Shown: positions 8,165 to 17,477 of the stretch, in pieces
Layout of the letters: every line of letters starts with the position of its first letter
Position numbering within the stretch: the first letter of the stretch is position 1
From: Brevundimonas sp. SL130
Lineage (GTDB): Bacteria; Pseudomonadota; Alphaproteobacteria; Caulobacterales; Caulobacteraceae
Direction of reading: 5' to 3'
DNA length: 64,000 bases
Assembly (NCBI RefSeq): GCF_026625805.1
Contig: NZ_CP113064.1
Span: forward strand, 1,984,001 to 2,048,000
The notes under the pieces: generated by a model
Database searches by the model: none
What the model was told of the DNA's origin: nothing
The model's input: the letters and a program-made list of their open reading frames with translations, nothing else
Translations under genes and position numbers: made by a program

Positions 8165-8751
8165 GCGCGCGGCAGCAGGGCCATCTGGCCGGCCATGACG
8201 GAGGCCGCAGCCTTGATCGCTCGCTTCACCGTGTTTTCGTCGGCCGTCGCCGGGGTGCGCAACAGACCAACAGCGGGCGTGTGCGGACCGTCGGGGAGTT
8301 CGACCAGCACGCGATAGAGCAGATAGGAGCCGACATCCGCCTCGGCCTCCGAGGTCGCATCGGCGGCGATGCCGGTTGCATTGATGGCGCGGATGATGTC
8401 GGCGACCGGCGCCGTGGTTCGCGCTAGGCCGGGACCGGTCTGCGACAACCGTTCTTCATTATCGAGGGCGCGGTTCTCGGCGCGCATCTGCATGCGGAAG
8501 CCATTGCTCTTTGCAGCGCGCCCCACCAGGAGGACGGCGCGGCAATCGCCGTTTCTCAGATGATCGCCCAGCCGTTCGGCCAAGCGCGCCGGGTCATCGG
8601 CTGAAACACTGAGGGTGCGCGCGCCAGCGGGGCTCCAGGCCTCTCCCGACAGATCTTCGACCATGTCCCAACCAGGAACCGCGTCATAGGCGCAGATCGC
8701 GATGCCGGGGCGTCGGTCGGGGCGGCTTGAACCTTGGATCTCGGTTGTCAT
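8161..8751 (-). CDS. Pyroglutamyl-peptidase-like protein without catalytic residues
   Basis: A 196-aa cytosolic protein. From residue 72 it follows the plan of pyroglutamyl peptidase I (family C15): AVLLVGRAAKSNGF, AENRALDN, then IIRAINATGIAADATSEAEAD and SYLLYRVL. In true C15 enzymes the last block carries the nucleophile as C-N before the LxY; here positions 141-142 are Gly-Ser. The catalytic Glu of the ER-A-N motif is also absent. So the fold may be kept while peptidase activity is lost. It lies 78 bases after the tipN-like gene on the same strand. Alternative: simply an uncharacterised Caulobacterales protein. Remote resemblance judged by eye. Confidence 0.7.
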   Translation of the reverse strand: MTTEIQGSSRPDRRPGIAICAYDAVPGWDMVEDLSGEAWSPAGARTLSVSADDPARLAERLGDHLRNGDCRAVLLVGRAAKSNGFRMQMRAENRALDNEERLSQTGPGLARTTAPVADIIRAINATGIAADATSEAEADVGSYLLYRVLVELPDGPHTPAVGLLRTPATADENTVKRAIKAAASVMAGQMALLPRA

Positions 8752-8828
8752 TCAGGCCTTACCTTCACCCAGCGTGACGCTTTCGTGACGAGAGCTAGGT
8801 GGCGCGAACTTCTCCCCGGCGTCAAGCC

Positions 8829-11516
8829 TCAACCCAGGTCGCCGACCGCCGCATCGAGCAGCATGAAGGCGCGGCCGCTGTCGGAGGCTAGACGGTTCTG
8901 CACCGCCTGGGCGTCCCTGCTGCGGGCGTAGGCGGCGAGGTCCTGGGAGAAGACGACGACATAGCGTTCGGCGTCGGCGCGTAGCTCAGGGTCGCTCAAG
9001 ACCCGACGTGAGACGCTGCGCACGGCGGCCGGCGCGACGCGGCGGACGATGCGACGGGCGCCGTCGGGATCACCGGCGCCGAAGAGCCGAGCCGCCTCCT
9101 CGACACGCGATCGCGGCAGAAGCGCATTGGGATCGACGCCCATGCGACGGATCGCGGCGGCGACCCGGTCGGACAGGGCGACCGAGTCGGCGGCGTCCAC
9201 GGCCGGACGCTCCAACTCCAGCGGGGCTTCGTCCTGGCCATCTGAGACGAGATCGTTCCAGTCCAGACCGCCTTCGGGGGCGGGCGCCGGGCGCGGCGCC
9301 TCGGCGGGGGACAGACGAAGGCGGTTGCGCAGGCCGAAACTCCGGTCGCCGGCCCGCTCCTGCGAAGAGTCGTCCGGTGCGGAGCGGGGCGTGCGGGCGC
9401 GGTCGGGCTCGGCCAGGGGCTCGCGGTGTCGGGCCGCCGGGGCGTCTCCGGAAACCACGCCCATCAGACGCACGGCTTCGGTCAGCATGTCGTAGTTGCG
9501 ACGGACCCGTTCCTGGAAGCCGATGTCCAGGGCTTCGGTATCCTCGGCCGCCTTGCGCGAGGCCGCGGCCAGGGAGGACAGGCCCTGTTCGACGCTGGCG
9601 CGGACGGCCTCGACCCTGGCGCGGGCCTGTTCCGGCAGGCGGGCCGCCCGTTCGTCCACGTCGGCGACGGCGGTGTCGATCTCGGACAGGGCCGAGCTCA
9701 GGCGGTCGACCAGGCTTTCCAGTCGCTGGACCATTCGCTCGCCGGCCTTGTCCACCAGCCCGGAGGTCTCGCCGACGATACGGCGGGCGTCCTCGATGCG
9801 GGCGTCGGCGGCCTGATCGGCCTTCTGGGCCGCCTCGAACAGGGCCTCGCCCAGTCGATCGGCGCGCAGCCGCGCCTGTTCCGAGGCGTCGGCGGCTGCC
9901 GCGCGGGAATCCTCGGCCGTGGCCCGCATCTGCTCGAGCGCGCGGCGGGTCTCTTCCATCAGGGTGTCGCGGGCGTCGGCGGCCAGGGCCTCGAACCGGT
10001 CCAGAGAAACCTTGGTGGCCGCGTCGAAGCCGTCGGCCTCGCGCTGGGACATATCGACAAGGGCGCGGAACTGGTCGCCGGCGGCTTCAAGGATTTCGCG
10101 CAGGCTCTCGATGGAGACCTGGGAGGTCCGTCCCATCTCGTCGTGCGCGGTGCGCGTAGCGGACAGGTTTTCGACGAACTGGGCGCGCTGGCTCTCGACC
10201 TGGGCGGAGAAGTCTTCCTGATCGGTGCGCAGAGCGTAGGCGGCGGTGACCAGGGCGGCGCGCTGTTGGCTGAGGCCTTCCTCGACCGACTGGATCTGTT
10301 CGGCGACGCCGGTTCCGGCGTTCTCCAGCCGAATGGTCTGGCGCGCCAGGTCGTCAGCGGCGACGCGTGCGGCGTCCTGGGCCTCGCCGGCGGCGGCGGC
10401 CAGGTCGGCGGCGCGGGCGGCCAGGGCGGCCTCGGCCTCCCGCAACTGGGCCTGGGCCAGATCCGAGGCGTCAGCCACCATGCGAGACTGGCGTTCGACG
10501 GCGTCGATGACGCTAGTGGCCTGGCTGTCGAGATGAAGGCCGAGGGTCTGCATCTGCTCGCGCTCGCGCGCGAGGTTTTCGGTCAGCCGGCGGGCTGTGC
10601 GTCCGGCATGCTCGGCCGCTTCGTTCAGACGATTGGTCTCTTCCATCAGGGCCTGACGCAAAAGGGCCATGTCGTTGCGCGCGCGCTCGGCCGCCAGGGC
10701 GGCGTGGTCGATGTCGGCGCGCAGGGTGCTCAGCACCTGACCGGTCTGCTGGGCGGCGAGGGCGGTGGGGGCGACCAGGGCTTCGGCTAGATCGCGGGCG
10801 CGGCGGGTCTCGGCCGCCAATCCGGCGCCCTGCCGCAGGGCATGGGCCAGCATGATGGACAGGCCGACCGGCGCCAGGGCGATCAGGCCGTAAATGGCCA
10901 GCCGGAGGGGGTCGAGTTCCGCACCGCTGGACCCAAGCTCGAAAGCCGCCCAGGAGGCCACGCCGCCGACCCATAGGGTCGAGGCCAGGGCGGCGATCAG
11001 ATAGGCCGTCTGGCTGCGTGCGGCGGTCGAAGCGCGCTCGGACACGCTGGAGCGCAGGACAGGCCAGCCCATGTCGACAGGCGCCGGAGGCTTGCCGGCG
11101 GCCACAGCCATTTCAACAGCGGCGGAAGAGCCCGAAGTGGGCTCGGCGACGATTTCGGCGGCCATAGCGGGCGGCTGTTCCGGAACCTCCGCCATCACGG
11201 GCTCGGGCGCCGGCTGTGGGAGAGGGGGAGGGGGCGGCGCCGCGGCGCGCAACTGGGCTTGGCGCGCCTCTTCGGCCATCCGACGGCGGCGGCGCTCCGA
11301 GATCGGCCGTTCCGGCGGCGGCGCCGGCAGGGGATCCAGCTCCAAGGGCGGTTCTGGCGGCATGTCGGGCTCGACATAAGTCTGTTCGAGCTCCGCCTCG
11401 ACGTCTGCCTCAATCGCCGCGTCGTCGGGCGCCTCGACGGGCGCGACGGTGTCATCGTCTGTCAGCTTCAGCGGCGGCCGGTTACGGGATTTCATCAGGC
11501 GTCGAGCTCGATTCAT
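8829..11516 (-). CDS. tipN: TipN-like polar landmark coiled-coil protein
   Basis: An 895-aa protein. Residues 1-160 are acidic and Pro-rich (ERRRRRMAEEARQAQLRAA, APPPPPLPQPAPEP). Two membrane helices follow at about 168-228, then a very long Ala/Glu/Arg-rich coiled coil (about 230-690) and a C-terminal helical domain ending AFMLLDAAVGDLG. This layout and length match Caulobacter TipN (888 aa), the birth-scar protein that marks the new pole, places flagella and influences ParA-driven segregation. Assignment rests on architecture plus the Caulobacterales setting; coiled coils make sequence matching weak. An in-frame ATG seven codons further in is an alternative start. Other coiled-coil membrane proteins remain possible. 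Confidence 0.72.
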   Translation of the reverse strand: MNRARRLMKSRNRPPLKLTDDDTVAPVEAPDDAAIEADVEAELEQTYVEPDMPPEPPLELDPLPAPPPERPISERRRRRMAEEARQAQLRAAAPPPPPLPQPAPEPVMAEVPEQPPAMAAEIVAEPTSGSSAAVEMAVAAGKPPAPVDMGWPVLRSSVSERASTAARSQTAYLIAALASTLWVGGVASWAAFELGSSGAELDPLRLAIYGLIALAPVGLSIMLAHALRQGAGLAAETRRARDLAEALVAPTALAAQQTGQVLSTLRADIDHAALAAERARNDMALLRQALMEETNRLNEAAEHAGRTARRLTENLAREREQMQTLGLHLDSQATSVIDAVERQSRMVADASDLAQAQLREAEAALAARAADLAAAAGEAQDAARVAADDLARQTIRLENAGTGVAEQIQSVEEGLSQQRAALVTAAYALRTDQEDFSAQVESQRAQFVENLSATRTAHDEMGRTSQVSIESLREILEAAGDQFRALVDMSQREADGFDAATKVSLDRFEALAADARDTLMEETRRALEQMRATAEDSRAAAADASEQARLRADRLGEALFEAAQKADQAADARIEDARRIVGETSGLVDKAGERMVQRLESLVDRLSSALSEIDTAVADVDERAARLPEQARARVEAVRASVEQGLSSLAAASRKAAEDTEALDIGFQERVRRNYDMLTEAVRLMGVVSGDAPAARHREPLAEPDRARTPRSAPDDSSQERAGDRSFGLRNRLRLSPAEAPRPAPAPEGGLDWNDLVSDGQDEAPLELERPAVDAADSVALSDRVAAAIRRMGVDPNALLPRSRVEEAARLFGAGDPDGARRIVRRVAPAAVRSVSRRVLSDPELRADAERYVVVFSQDLAAYARSRDAQAVQNRLASDSGRAFMLLDAAVGDLG

Positions 11517-11610
11517 GCGCGCGGCGCGCGAGGACGCGCCGACTCGACCCTAGCGGGTCAAAACCCAAGGTCCAAGTCGTACAGATCGCAAGGGCGTGGA
11601 CTGTTCGCGA

Positions 11611-11790
11611 TCAGCAGTCGCGACCGGCGTCTGCGACGAAGGCGGCGGATTTGTCAGCTGGACAGTCGGATACGCGGTGAACCTCGCGTTCGGCAGGCTG
11701 CGGTGCGTGGATATCGACGCCGAATTGCGACAGGACGGCGGCGGCGAGCAGTGCGATGAAGCCCGCGATCAGTTCCACCAGCGCCTGCAT
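11611..11790 (-). CDS. Small single-pass membrane protein, unknown
   Basis: About 59 aa: MQALVELIAGFIALLAAAVL forms one membrane helix, followed by a polar tail containing two Cys (one in SDCPADKS, one at the very end). The ATG at 11788-11790 has GGGAGAG eight bases upstream and is preferred over an ATG eight codons earlier. It stands alone between the tipN-like gene and the phospholipase-D gene. No family recognised. The clear RBS and helix make it more likely real than chance. Confidence 0.5.
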   Translation of the reverse strand: MQALVELIAGFIALLAAAVLSQFGVDIHAPQPAEREVHRVSDCPADKSAAFVADAGRDC

Positions 11791-11949
11791 GACGGCGTCT
11801 CTCCCAGCCCCCATGGCCGCTCCCCCTATGCGCCTTTTTGGCGAACGTCACAATCCCGCAGCGTAAAGATTGACCAGGCCTGGCGCGCGTGAAACGGAGG
11901 GATCAGGCGTCCCCATCGCAGTGTCATGCGAATCGGGCAGGCAGGCGAA

Positions 11950-13428
11950 ATGACCCAAGACAGCGACAGCTATGACGGCAGTCTGCTGACCCCGGGAGCG
12001 GGCGTCTGGCGCAGTGAAGTCGCACACCGATTTGCGATCCTGATGGAAAACGAAGCCTATTTCGACGCCCTGTCCTCGGCCCTGCAAAAGGCCGAACGTT
12101 CCATCGTCATTCTGGGCTGGCAGTTCGACCCCCGCACCCACCTGGATCCCGAAACCCGGCCGAGTGAGAAGCAGTTCGAGATCGGCCATCAGTTGCGGAT
12201 GCTGGTCAAGCGAAAGCCGGACCTGGATATACGACTGCTCATCTGGAAGTCACCTCTGCTGATCGCGGCGTCCCAAGGCTTTTATCCGCACCGGGCGCAG
12301 CGCTGGTTCCGCAAGCGGATGGTCGAGTTTCGTATGGATGCGCCGGGACCGATCGGCGCCTGTCATCATCAGAAGGTGATCGTTATCGACGACCGCGTGG
12401 CCTTCTGCGGCGGGGGCGATATCTCGACCGATCGCTGGGATTCGGAGGAGCACCTGGACGGCGATCCGCGCCGGGCCCTGCCGAACGGGCTGATCTGCAA
12501 GGCGCGTCACGAGGTGATGAGCGTCCTGGACGGGCCGGCGGCCAGGGCCTTGGGCGATCTGGCGCGGGAACGCTGGTTCAAGGCGACCTGGGAACGGACC
12601 GTCCCGGATGAGGTGGAAAGCGACCCATGGCCGGATGGCGTCGCCGTACAGATGACAGACATCCCCGTGGGCATCGCCCGGACCGAGCCGAAATGGGGCG
12701 GCCGGCACGAGGTGCGCGAGAACGAGGCCCTGCATCTGGAGTGTATTCGGCGAGCCAAAAAGCTGATTTATCTCGAGAACCAGTATTTCACATCGCCATT
12801 GATCGCCGCCGCCCTGGCCGAACGCCTGGCCGAGGCGGACGGCCCGGAGGTGGTCGTAGTGTCGACGGGCAAGAGCCCCAGCTGGTTCGACAGTCTGACC
12901 ATGGATACGGCACGCGCCGAGGTGCTGTACCGGCTGGAGCAGGCGGACAAGTACAATCGCTTCTTCGCCTTCGCCCCCCTGACGGCAGAGGGCGACCGGA
13001 TCATTGTTCACGCCAAGGTGTCGATCATCGACGACCGGCTGCTGCGGATCGGGTCGGCCAATTTGAACAACCGGTCGATGGGCCTGGACACCGAGTGCGA
13101 CATTGCCGCCGAGCCGACCGACCCAGCGGGGCGCGCTGTGATCGTCGCCCACCGCCACCGCTCGATCGGACACTGGATCGGCGTGCCCGCAGAGGATTTC
13201 GCCGCGGTCGAGGCGGTCATGGGATCGACCGGCGCCGCCATCTGCGGCTTCGCCAGCGAACGGCTGAAACCGCTTGGCTCGGACCCGCCGACGCGGATCC
13301 AGCGGATTTTCGCTGAATGGCAGTTTGGCGATCCCACCTCGTCCACGGACGCCTGGCGGCCGTGGAAGCGGCTGAACCGGTCGCAGCGGACCCGACCGGT
13401 GTCCGAAGGCGGTCAGGCGTCGGGCTGA
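11950..13428 (+). CDS. Phospholipase D / cardiolipin-synthase-like protein
   Basis: A 492-aa protein of the PLD superfamily with both HKD motifs: HHQKVIVIDDRVAFCGGGD in the first half and HAKVSIIDDRLLRIGSANLN in the second. The two motifs form one active site that works by a phospho-histidine intermediate. No N-terminal membrane helices are seen, unlike classical ClsA, so it is nearer to bacterial PLD proteins that act on phospholipids or transfer phosphatidyl groups. The start used is the ATG at 11950 after a GGCAGGCGAA ribosome site; another lies eight codons earlier. Its end overlaps by 16 bases the end of the opposing endonuclease/phosphatase gene, a family often associated with such PLD proteins. 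Confidence 0.9.
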   Translation: MTQDSDSYDGSLLTPGAGVWRSEVAHRFAILMENEAYFDALSSALQKAERSIVILGWQFDPRTHLDPETRPSEKQFEIGHQLRMLVKRKPDLDIRLLIWKSPLLIAASQGFYPHRAQRWFRKRMVEFRMDAPGPIGACHHQKVIVIDDRVAFCGGGDISTDRWDSEEHLDGDPRRALPNGLICKARHEVMSVLDGPAARALGDLARERWFKATWERTVPDEVESDPWPDGVAVQMTDIPVGIARTEPKWGGRHEVRENEALHLECIRRAKKLIYLENQYFTSPLIAAALAERLAEADGPEVVVVSTGKSPSWFDSLTMDTARAEVLYRLEQADKYNRFFAFAPLTAEGDRIIVHAKVSIIDDRLLRIGSANLNNRSMGLDTECDIAAEPTDPAGRAVIVAHRHRSIGHWIGVPAEDFAAVEAVMGSTGAAICGFASERLKPLGSDPPTRIQRIFAEWQFGDPTSSTDAWRPWKRLNRSQRTRPVSEGGQASG

Positions 13429-14150
13429 ACAATCTCGAAGTCGATGATCAGCGGCAAATGATCCGAGGCCACGCGGGCCAGGGGCGAAAAGTCCGCCTTG
13501 ACCCCTGTGATCCGGATTTCCGGACTGACGAAACAATGATCGATGCGGATGGCCGGAAAGCCGGAGGGGAAGGTCTTCACCGACGGCTTCAGGTTCAGCA
13601 AACGTTGGCAGTCCCCCAGTTTGCGCGCCAGGGTCTGATAGGGGCGGGTGATGGAGGTGGCGTTGAAGTCGCCAGCCAGCAGCGTCGGACCGGCGCAGGC
13701 GCCCAGCCATCCTGCTCCCGTCAGGGCCGACGCCTGCAACCGCTGTTCACGCGGAACCAGGCCCAGGTGGGTGTTCAACACATTGATCGCGACGCCTTCG
13801 ATTTCGATCTCGGACCAGATGGCGCCGCGCGGCTCCAGCCCCGGAATACCCCGCACCGTCGGCAGGGCGTCGGCACGGATCAGCCGTTCGGGATGAGGCG
13901 TCAGAATGGCGTCGCCATAGAGTTCCGCCTCAACCCGCATCGCGGGATGGAAGCGCGAGGTCATGGACAGGCCCTCGGCGATCGCTTCGGCCTGATCGAT
14001 CTTGCCGGTGCGGACGCGGCCGACGTCCAGTTCCTGGAGACAGACGATGTCCGGTTCGTGTTCGCCGATCACGGCGACGATGCGATCAACGTCAAGGCGC
14101 TTGTCCGTGCCGACACAGCGGTGGACATTATAGGTCAGAAGGCGGGGCAT
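13413..14150 (-). CDS. Endonuclease/exonuclease/phosphatase family protein
   Basis: A 245-aa protein of the EEP (DNase I/sphingomyelinase-like) fold. Catalytic blocks are visible: TYNVHRCVG (metal-binding Asn), DIVCLQELDVGR (catalytic Glu), LNTHLG, LAGDFNAT (Asp/Asn pair) and the terminal ASDHLPLI (general-base His). No signal peptide, so probably cytosolic. Substrate unknown; members hydrolyse nucleic acids, phosphoinositides or other phosphodiesters. Convergent with the PLD protein, suggesting a shared role in phospholipid or phosphodiester metabolism (inference). Confidence 0.88.
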   Translation of the reverse strand: MPRLLTYNVHRCVGTDKRLDVDRIVAVIGEHEPDIVCLQELDVGRVRTGKIDQAEAIAEGLSMTSRFHPAMRVEAELYGDAILTPHPERLIRADALPTVRGIPGLEPRGAIWSEIEIEGVAINVLNTHLGLVPREQRLQASALTGAGWLGACAGPTLLAGDFNATSITRPYQTLARKLGDCQRLLNLKPSVKTFPSGFPAIRIDHCFVSPEIRITGVKADFSPLARVASDHLPLIIDFEIVQPDA

Positions 14151-14225
14151 GGCTTCTCGAGAACGTTCCGAGACGTGGGGGACGGCTAGGCCTTTTGGGC
14201 GCGGATTGCGACCCCGATACGACGA

Positions 14226-14906
14226 TCAGAGCAGGATCAGGTGATCCGGCAACTCATTGGGATTGCTCGCGCGGGGTGGGAAATGGGCCGCCAGGACCTG
14301 GCCGCACCGTTCGATGGCGGCTTCGAAACCGGCGACGGGGCGGCCAGCCTTCAGCGCGCGGGTCAGGGCGGCGACAGCATCGGCCCAGACGCCTTCGTCG
14401 ACCTTCTGGTGGATCAGTTCGTCGGCGATCAGCTCGACCTGATGCTCTTTCAGAGCGGCGAAGATCAGCACGCCGGTGCGTTCGCGTGTGACGTGGACGC
14501 CGTGGGCCAGGAACTGTTGAAGCGCCGCCTTGCGCACACGAGCGCGACGCAGGCCGCGCGGCGTGACCCAGCGCAGGATGGGCGGCAGTCGCGTCATCAG
14601 GAAGACGCCGACGAAGATAGCCGCCTGGATCATCGCATAGGCCGTCAGCGCCTCGCCGACGCCGGCGGCCTGGGCCGAGGCATGGGCGGCTTCCCAGGTC
14701 GCGCCCAGCGGCCAGGACAGATCAAAGCCGAACGGAATCAGGACCGTGGGCGCCAGCAAGGCCGCGCCCGCCGCCCAGGCCAGGCTGACGTCCACATAGG
14801 AAGACACGCCGCGCGAGACGACGCAGAAGATTTCGCCCGAGGTTCCGGCCTCGGCCGAAGCAATGGCGGCGGCGACCCGCGTCCGATCTTCGTCCGTGAA
14901 CCGCAT
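14226..14906 (-). CDS. TPM-domain membrane protein, third gene of LemA-TPM-TPM operon
   Basis: About 226 aa. It opens MRFTDEDRTRVAAAIASAEAGTSGEI, a TPM domain lacking a signal peptide, followed by two membrane helices and a cytosolic-type tail with RKAALQQFLAHGVHVTRERTGVLIF. The upstream TPM gene ends TGA and this start ATG shares its A (TGATG), so translation is coupled; an ATG two codons earlier is possible. TPM_phosphatase domains occur in the Psb32/YgcG family. The exact role is unknown, but such genes co-occur with lemA across bacteria. Confidence 0.85.
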   Translation of the reverse strand: MRFTDEDRTRVAAAIASAEAGTSGEIFCVVSRGVSSYVDVSLAWAAGAALLAPTVLIPFGFDLSWPLGATWEAAHASAQAAGVGEALTAYAMIQAAIFVGVFLMTRLPPILRWVTPRGLRRARVRKAALQQFLAHGVHVTRERTGVLIFAALKEHQVELIADELIHQKVDEGVWADAVAALTRALKAGRPVAGFEAAIERCGQVLAAHFPPRASNPNELPDHLILL

Positions 14907-15730
14907 CACCATCCCCCCGAAGCGCCGCCGCCGCCGAAGCCGCCGCCGCCGCCTCCAAATCCACCGCCGCCGCCGAAACCGCCTCCGCCGCCGCGTCCGG
15001 CGTTTCGCAGGGCTTCCGAAGCCGCCCACAGCAGGATCGGCGTCACGCTGTCGCCGCGATGGCGACGCCCGCGTCCGGCGGAACCGACAGCCACCAGAAG
15101 GAAGAGGATGAAGATCACCGCCATGATCACGATAGGCAGGATCGGTGCGGCGCCGGCCTTATCGTCTTCCTGCGCTGCGGCGGCCGCTCGCGCCTGAGCC
15201 TCGGCCGGATCGAGCTCCAGATGGGCGATCAAGGCGTCCACGCCTCGGACGATCCCAGCCTGATAATCGCCCTCTTGGAAGGCCGGTAGGATCTGATTGC
15301 GGATGACCATGGACGAGAAGGCGTCGGTCAGAATGGGCTCGAGCCCGTAGCCGACCTCGATCCGCACCCGGCGTTCCGTGGGGGCGACGATCAGCAGGGC
15401 GCCGTTGTCGCCGTCCTTCTGGCCGATGCCCCAGGCACGGCCGAGCTGGTAGCCGTAGTCCTCGATTTCCTGGTCCTGAAGGCTGCGCACCGTGACCACG
15501 ACCAGCTGGTCGCTGGATTTGGCTTCGAGCGCCGCAAGCTTTTCCGTCAGCGCCTGTTCGGTCGCGGCGTCGAGCAGATCCGCCTGATCCACCACCCGAC
15601 CGGTCAGGGGCGGGAAGTCCAGTTTCGCCTGCGCCGTCGCCGGCAGCGCGAACAGCAGGACGGCCATGAGGCCGAAGAGACCCGCGACGACGCCCGCTGG
15701 ACGCCGTGTCCGAACGGGAGGAGCGCTCAC
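14906..15730 (-). CDS. TPM-domain secreted/membrane protein with Gly-rich tail
   Basis: A 274-aa protein with an N-terminal signal/membrane segment (VAGLFGLMAVLLFALPATAQA), a TPM domain (LTGRVVDQADLLDAATEQAL, then VEVGYGLEPILTDAF), one membrane helix (PILPIVIMAVIFILFLLVAVG) and a low-complexity tail rich in Gly and Phe ending ASGGW. This is the YgcG-type architecture. Psb32-like TPM domains have acid phosphatase activity in plants; the bacterial function is unclear. It overlaps lemA by 4 bases (ATGA) and the next TPM gene by one base, so the three form a tight operon. Confidence 0.9.
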   Translation of the reverse strand: MSAPPVRTRRPAGVVAGLFGLMAVLLFALPATAQAKLDFPPLTGRVVDQADLLDAATEQALTEKLAALEAKSSDQLVVVTVRSLQDQEIEDYGYQLGRAWGIGQKDGDNGALLIVAPTERRVRIEVGYGLEPILTDAFSSMVIRNQILPAFQEGDYQAGIVRGVDALIAHLELDPAEAQARAAAAAQEDDKAGAAPILPIVIMAVIFILFLLVAVGSAGRGRRHRGDSVTPILLWAASEALRNAGRGGGGGFGGGGGFGGGGGGFGGGGASGGW

Positions 15731-16404
15731 TGGGCGGGCGGGGGCGAACCCGGCGCGACCGGCGTTGCGCCGCCACCGGGGGCAGCCGCCGGGGCGCCGT
15801 TCAGATTGAAGTTCACCTGGGGCGCGGATTGGGCCTCAGCCGTAGCGGTGAACAATTGCATCGGCTGTGAGCCCGCGTGGGCTGTCTTGGCCCAGATCAC
15901 GTTCGGGAAGGTGCGCAGGGTGGTGTTGTAGTCGCGCACAGCCTCGTTGTAGTCGCGCCGCGCGATGGTGATCCGGTTCTCGGTGCCTTCCAGTTGGGAC
16001 TGGAGGGTCAGGAAGTTCTGATTGGCCTGAAGCTGGGGATAGGCCTCGACCGAGACCAGCAGGCGCGACAGGGCGCCGGACAGCTGGCCCTGGGCTTGCT
16101 GATACTGCTGGAAGGCCTGCGGATTGTTGAGATCAGCGGCCGAGACATTGACCGAGGTGGCGCGGGCGCGGGCGTTGATCACGTCCGTCAGGGTGGTACG
16201 TTCCTGGATCGCCGCGCCCTGGACGGTGGCGACCAGATTGGGCACCAGGTCGGCGCGCCGCTGATACTGGGCCTGGACATCGGCCCAGGCCGCCTCGGCA
16301 CGTTCCTGCTTGGTCGGGATGGTGTTGTAGCCGCAGCCGGTTACGGCGGGCGCCGCGACGAGAGCTGCGGTCAGAGCCAGAGCGCGAGCGGTTGGACGAG
16401 CCAT
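15727..16404 (-). CDS. lemA: LemA family protein
   Basis: A 225-aa protein with a lipoprotein-type signal (LTAALVAAPAVTGC) and the LemA core: YNTIPTKQERAEAAWADVQA, QYQRRADLVPNLVATVQG, and a helical stretch through VEAYPQLQANQNFLTLQSQLEGTEN with ITIARRDYNEAVRDYN. LemA proteins are long helical envelope proteins of unknown mechanism. The tail is extended by a Pro/Ala/Gly-rich segment. First gene of the LemA-TPM-TPM operon. Cysteine at the lipobox suggests anchoring to a membrane rather than the N-terminal helix typical of many homologues. Confidence 0.93.
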   Translation of the reverse strand: MARPTARALALTAALVAAPAVTGCGYNTIPTKQERAEAAWADVQAQYQRRADLVPNLVATVQGAAIQERTTLTDVINARARATSVNVSAADLNNPQAFQQYQQAQGQLSGALSRLLVSVEAYPQLQANQNFLTLQSQLEGTENRITIARRDYNEAVRDYNTTLRTFPNVIWAKTAHAGSQPMQLFTATAEAQSAPQVNFNLNGAPAAAPGGGATPVAPGSPPPAQ

Positions 16405-16465
16405 GGATATTCCCCTGTCGGCGACGGCGCCGGTGCGGCGACTATCGCCTCAGGACCGCAACGCT

Positions 16466-17389
16466 TCAAGCGTCCAATGGCTCCGGTTCGACCCCTATTG
16501 AGCGGCAGGCCGCCGAATAGGTGTTGGCCAGCAGGCAGGCGATGGTCATCGGGCCGACGCCGCCCGGCACGGGGGTGATGCGTCCGGCGACCTCGACCGC
16601 CTCCTTGAAGGCCACATCGCCGACAACGCGGGTCTTGCCCTCCGCGGCCTTGACCGGATCGGCTGAGGGAACCCGATTGATGCCGACGTCGATGACGGTG
16701 GCGCCCGGCTTGATCCAGTCGCCCTTGATCATCTCCGGTCGGCCGACGGCGGCGACCAGGATGTCGGCGCTGCGGCACAGGGCCGGCAGGTCGCGGGTCT
16801 TGGAATGGGCGACGGTGACGGTGCAGCTCTCGGCCAGCAGCAGTTGCGCCATCGGTTTGCCGACGATGTTGGAACGACCGACGATGACGGCGTTCAGACC
16901 CGTCAGATCGCCGAGCTGATCCTTCAACAACATCAGGCTGCCCAACGGCGTGCAGGGCACCAGGCCCGGAAGGCCGACCGCCAGACGTCCGGCGTTGACG
17001 ACGTGGAAACCGTCCACGTCCTTGTCGGGGTCGATGGCGTCCAGCACGACCGAGGACTCGATGTGTTTCGGCAGAGGCAGTTGCACCAATATGCCGTGGA
17101 TGCCGGCGTCGGCGTTCAACTGGGCGATAAGGGCTAGAAGTTCGTCCTGGGTCGTGGCTTCGTCCAGCCGGTGGGTGTCGGACCGCATGCCCGCGCGCAG
17201 GGTGGTTTCGCCCTTGTTGCGGACGTAGATTTGGCTGGCGGGGTCCTCGCCGACGATGACGACGGCCAGGCCCGGCTTGACGCCCTGGCTCGCTTCGAGG
17301 CGAGCGGCGGCGGCGGCGACGCGGTCCACCAAGTCGACCGAAAAGGCCTTGCCGTCGATCAGTGTCGCGCGTGTGGGCTCGGCCGACAT
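16466..17389 (-). CDS. folD: Methylenetetrahydrofolate dehydrogenase/cyclohydrolase
   Basis: A 307-aa cytosolic bifunctional enzyme interconverting 5,10-methylene-THF, 5,10-methenyl-THF and 10-formyl-THF. Signatures present: [21 protein letters not shown] with the catalytic Lys, [24 protein letters not shown], the dinucleotide-binding [17 protein letters not shown] and the C-terminal [16 protein letters not shown]. Divergent from the PPC-repeat protein over about 90 bases. A single-gene unit here. Confidence 0.96.
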   Translation of the reverse strand: MSAEPTRATLIDGKAFSVDLVDRVAAAAARLEASQGVKPGLAVVIVGEDPASQIYVRNKGETTLRAGMRSDTHRLDEATTQDELLALIAQLNADAGIHGILVQLPLPKHIESSVVLDAIDPDKDVDGFHVVNAGRLAVGLPGLVPCTPLGSLMLLKDQLGDLTGLNAVIVGRSNIVGKPMAQLLLAESCTVTVAHSKTRDLPALCRSADILVAAVGRPEMIKGDWIKPGATVIDVGINRVPSADPVKAAEGKTRVVGDVAFKEAVEVAGRITPVPGGVGPMTIACLLANTYSAACRSIGVEPEPLDA

Positions 17390-17477
17390 AAGGAAGACTC
17401 CGGGGGATAAGGATGCGGCGATTTACAGCCGTCGTGGTTCGGCGTCTATGATCGGTGTCAAACTCTGGGAGTCTTCT

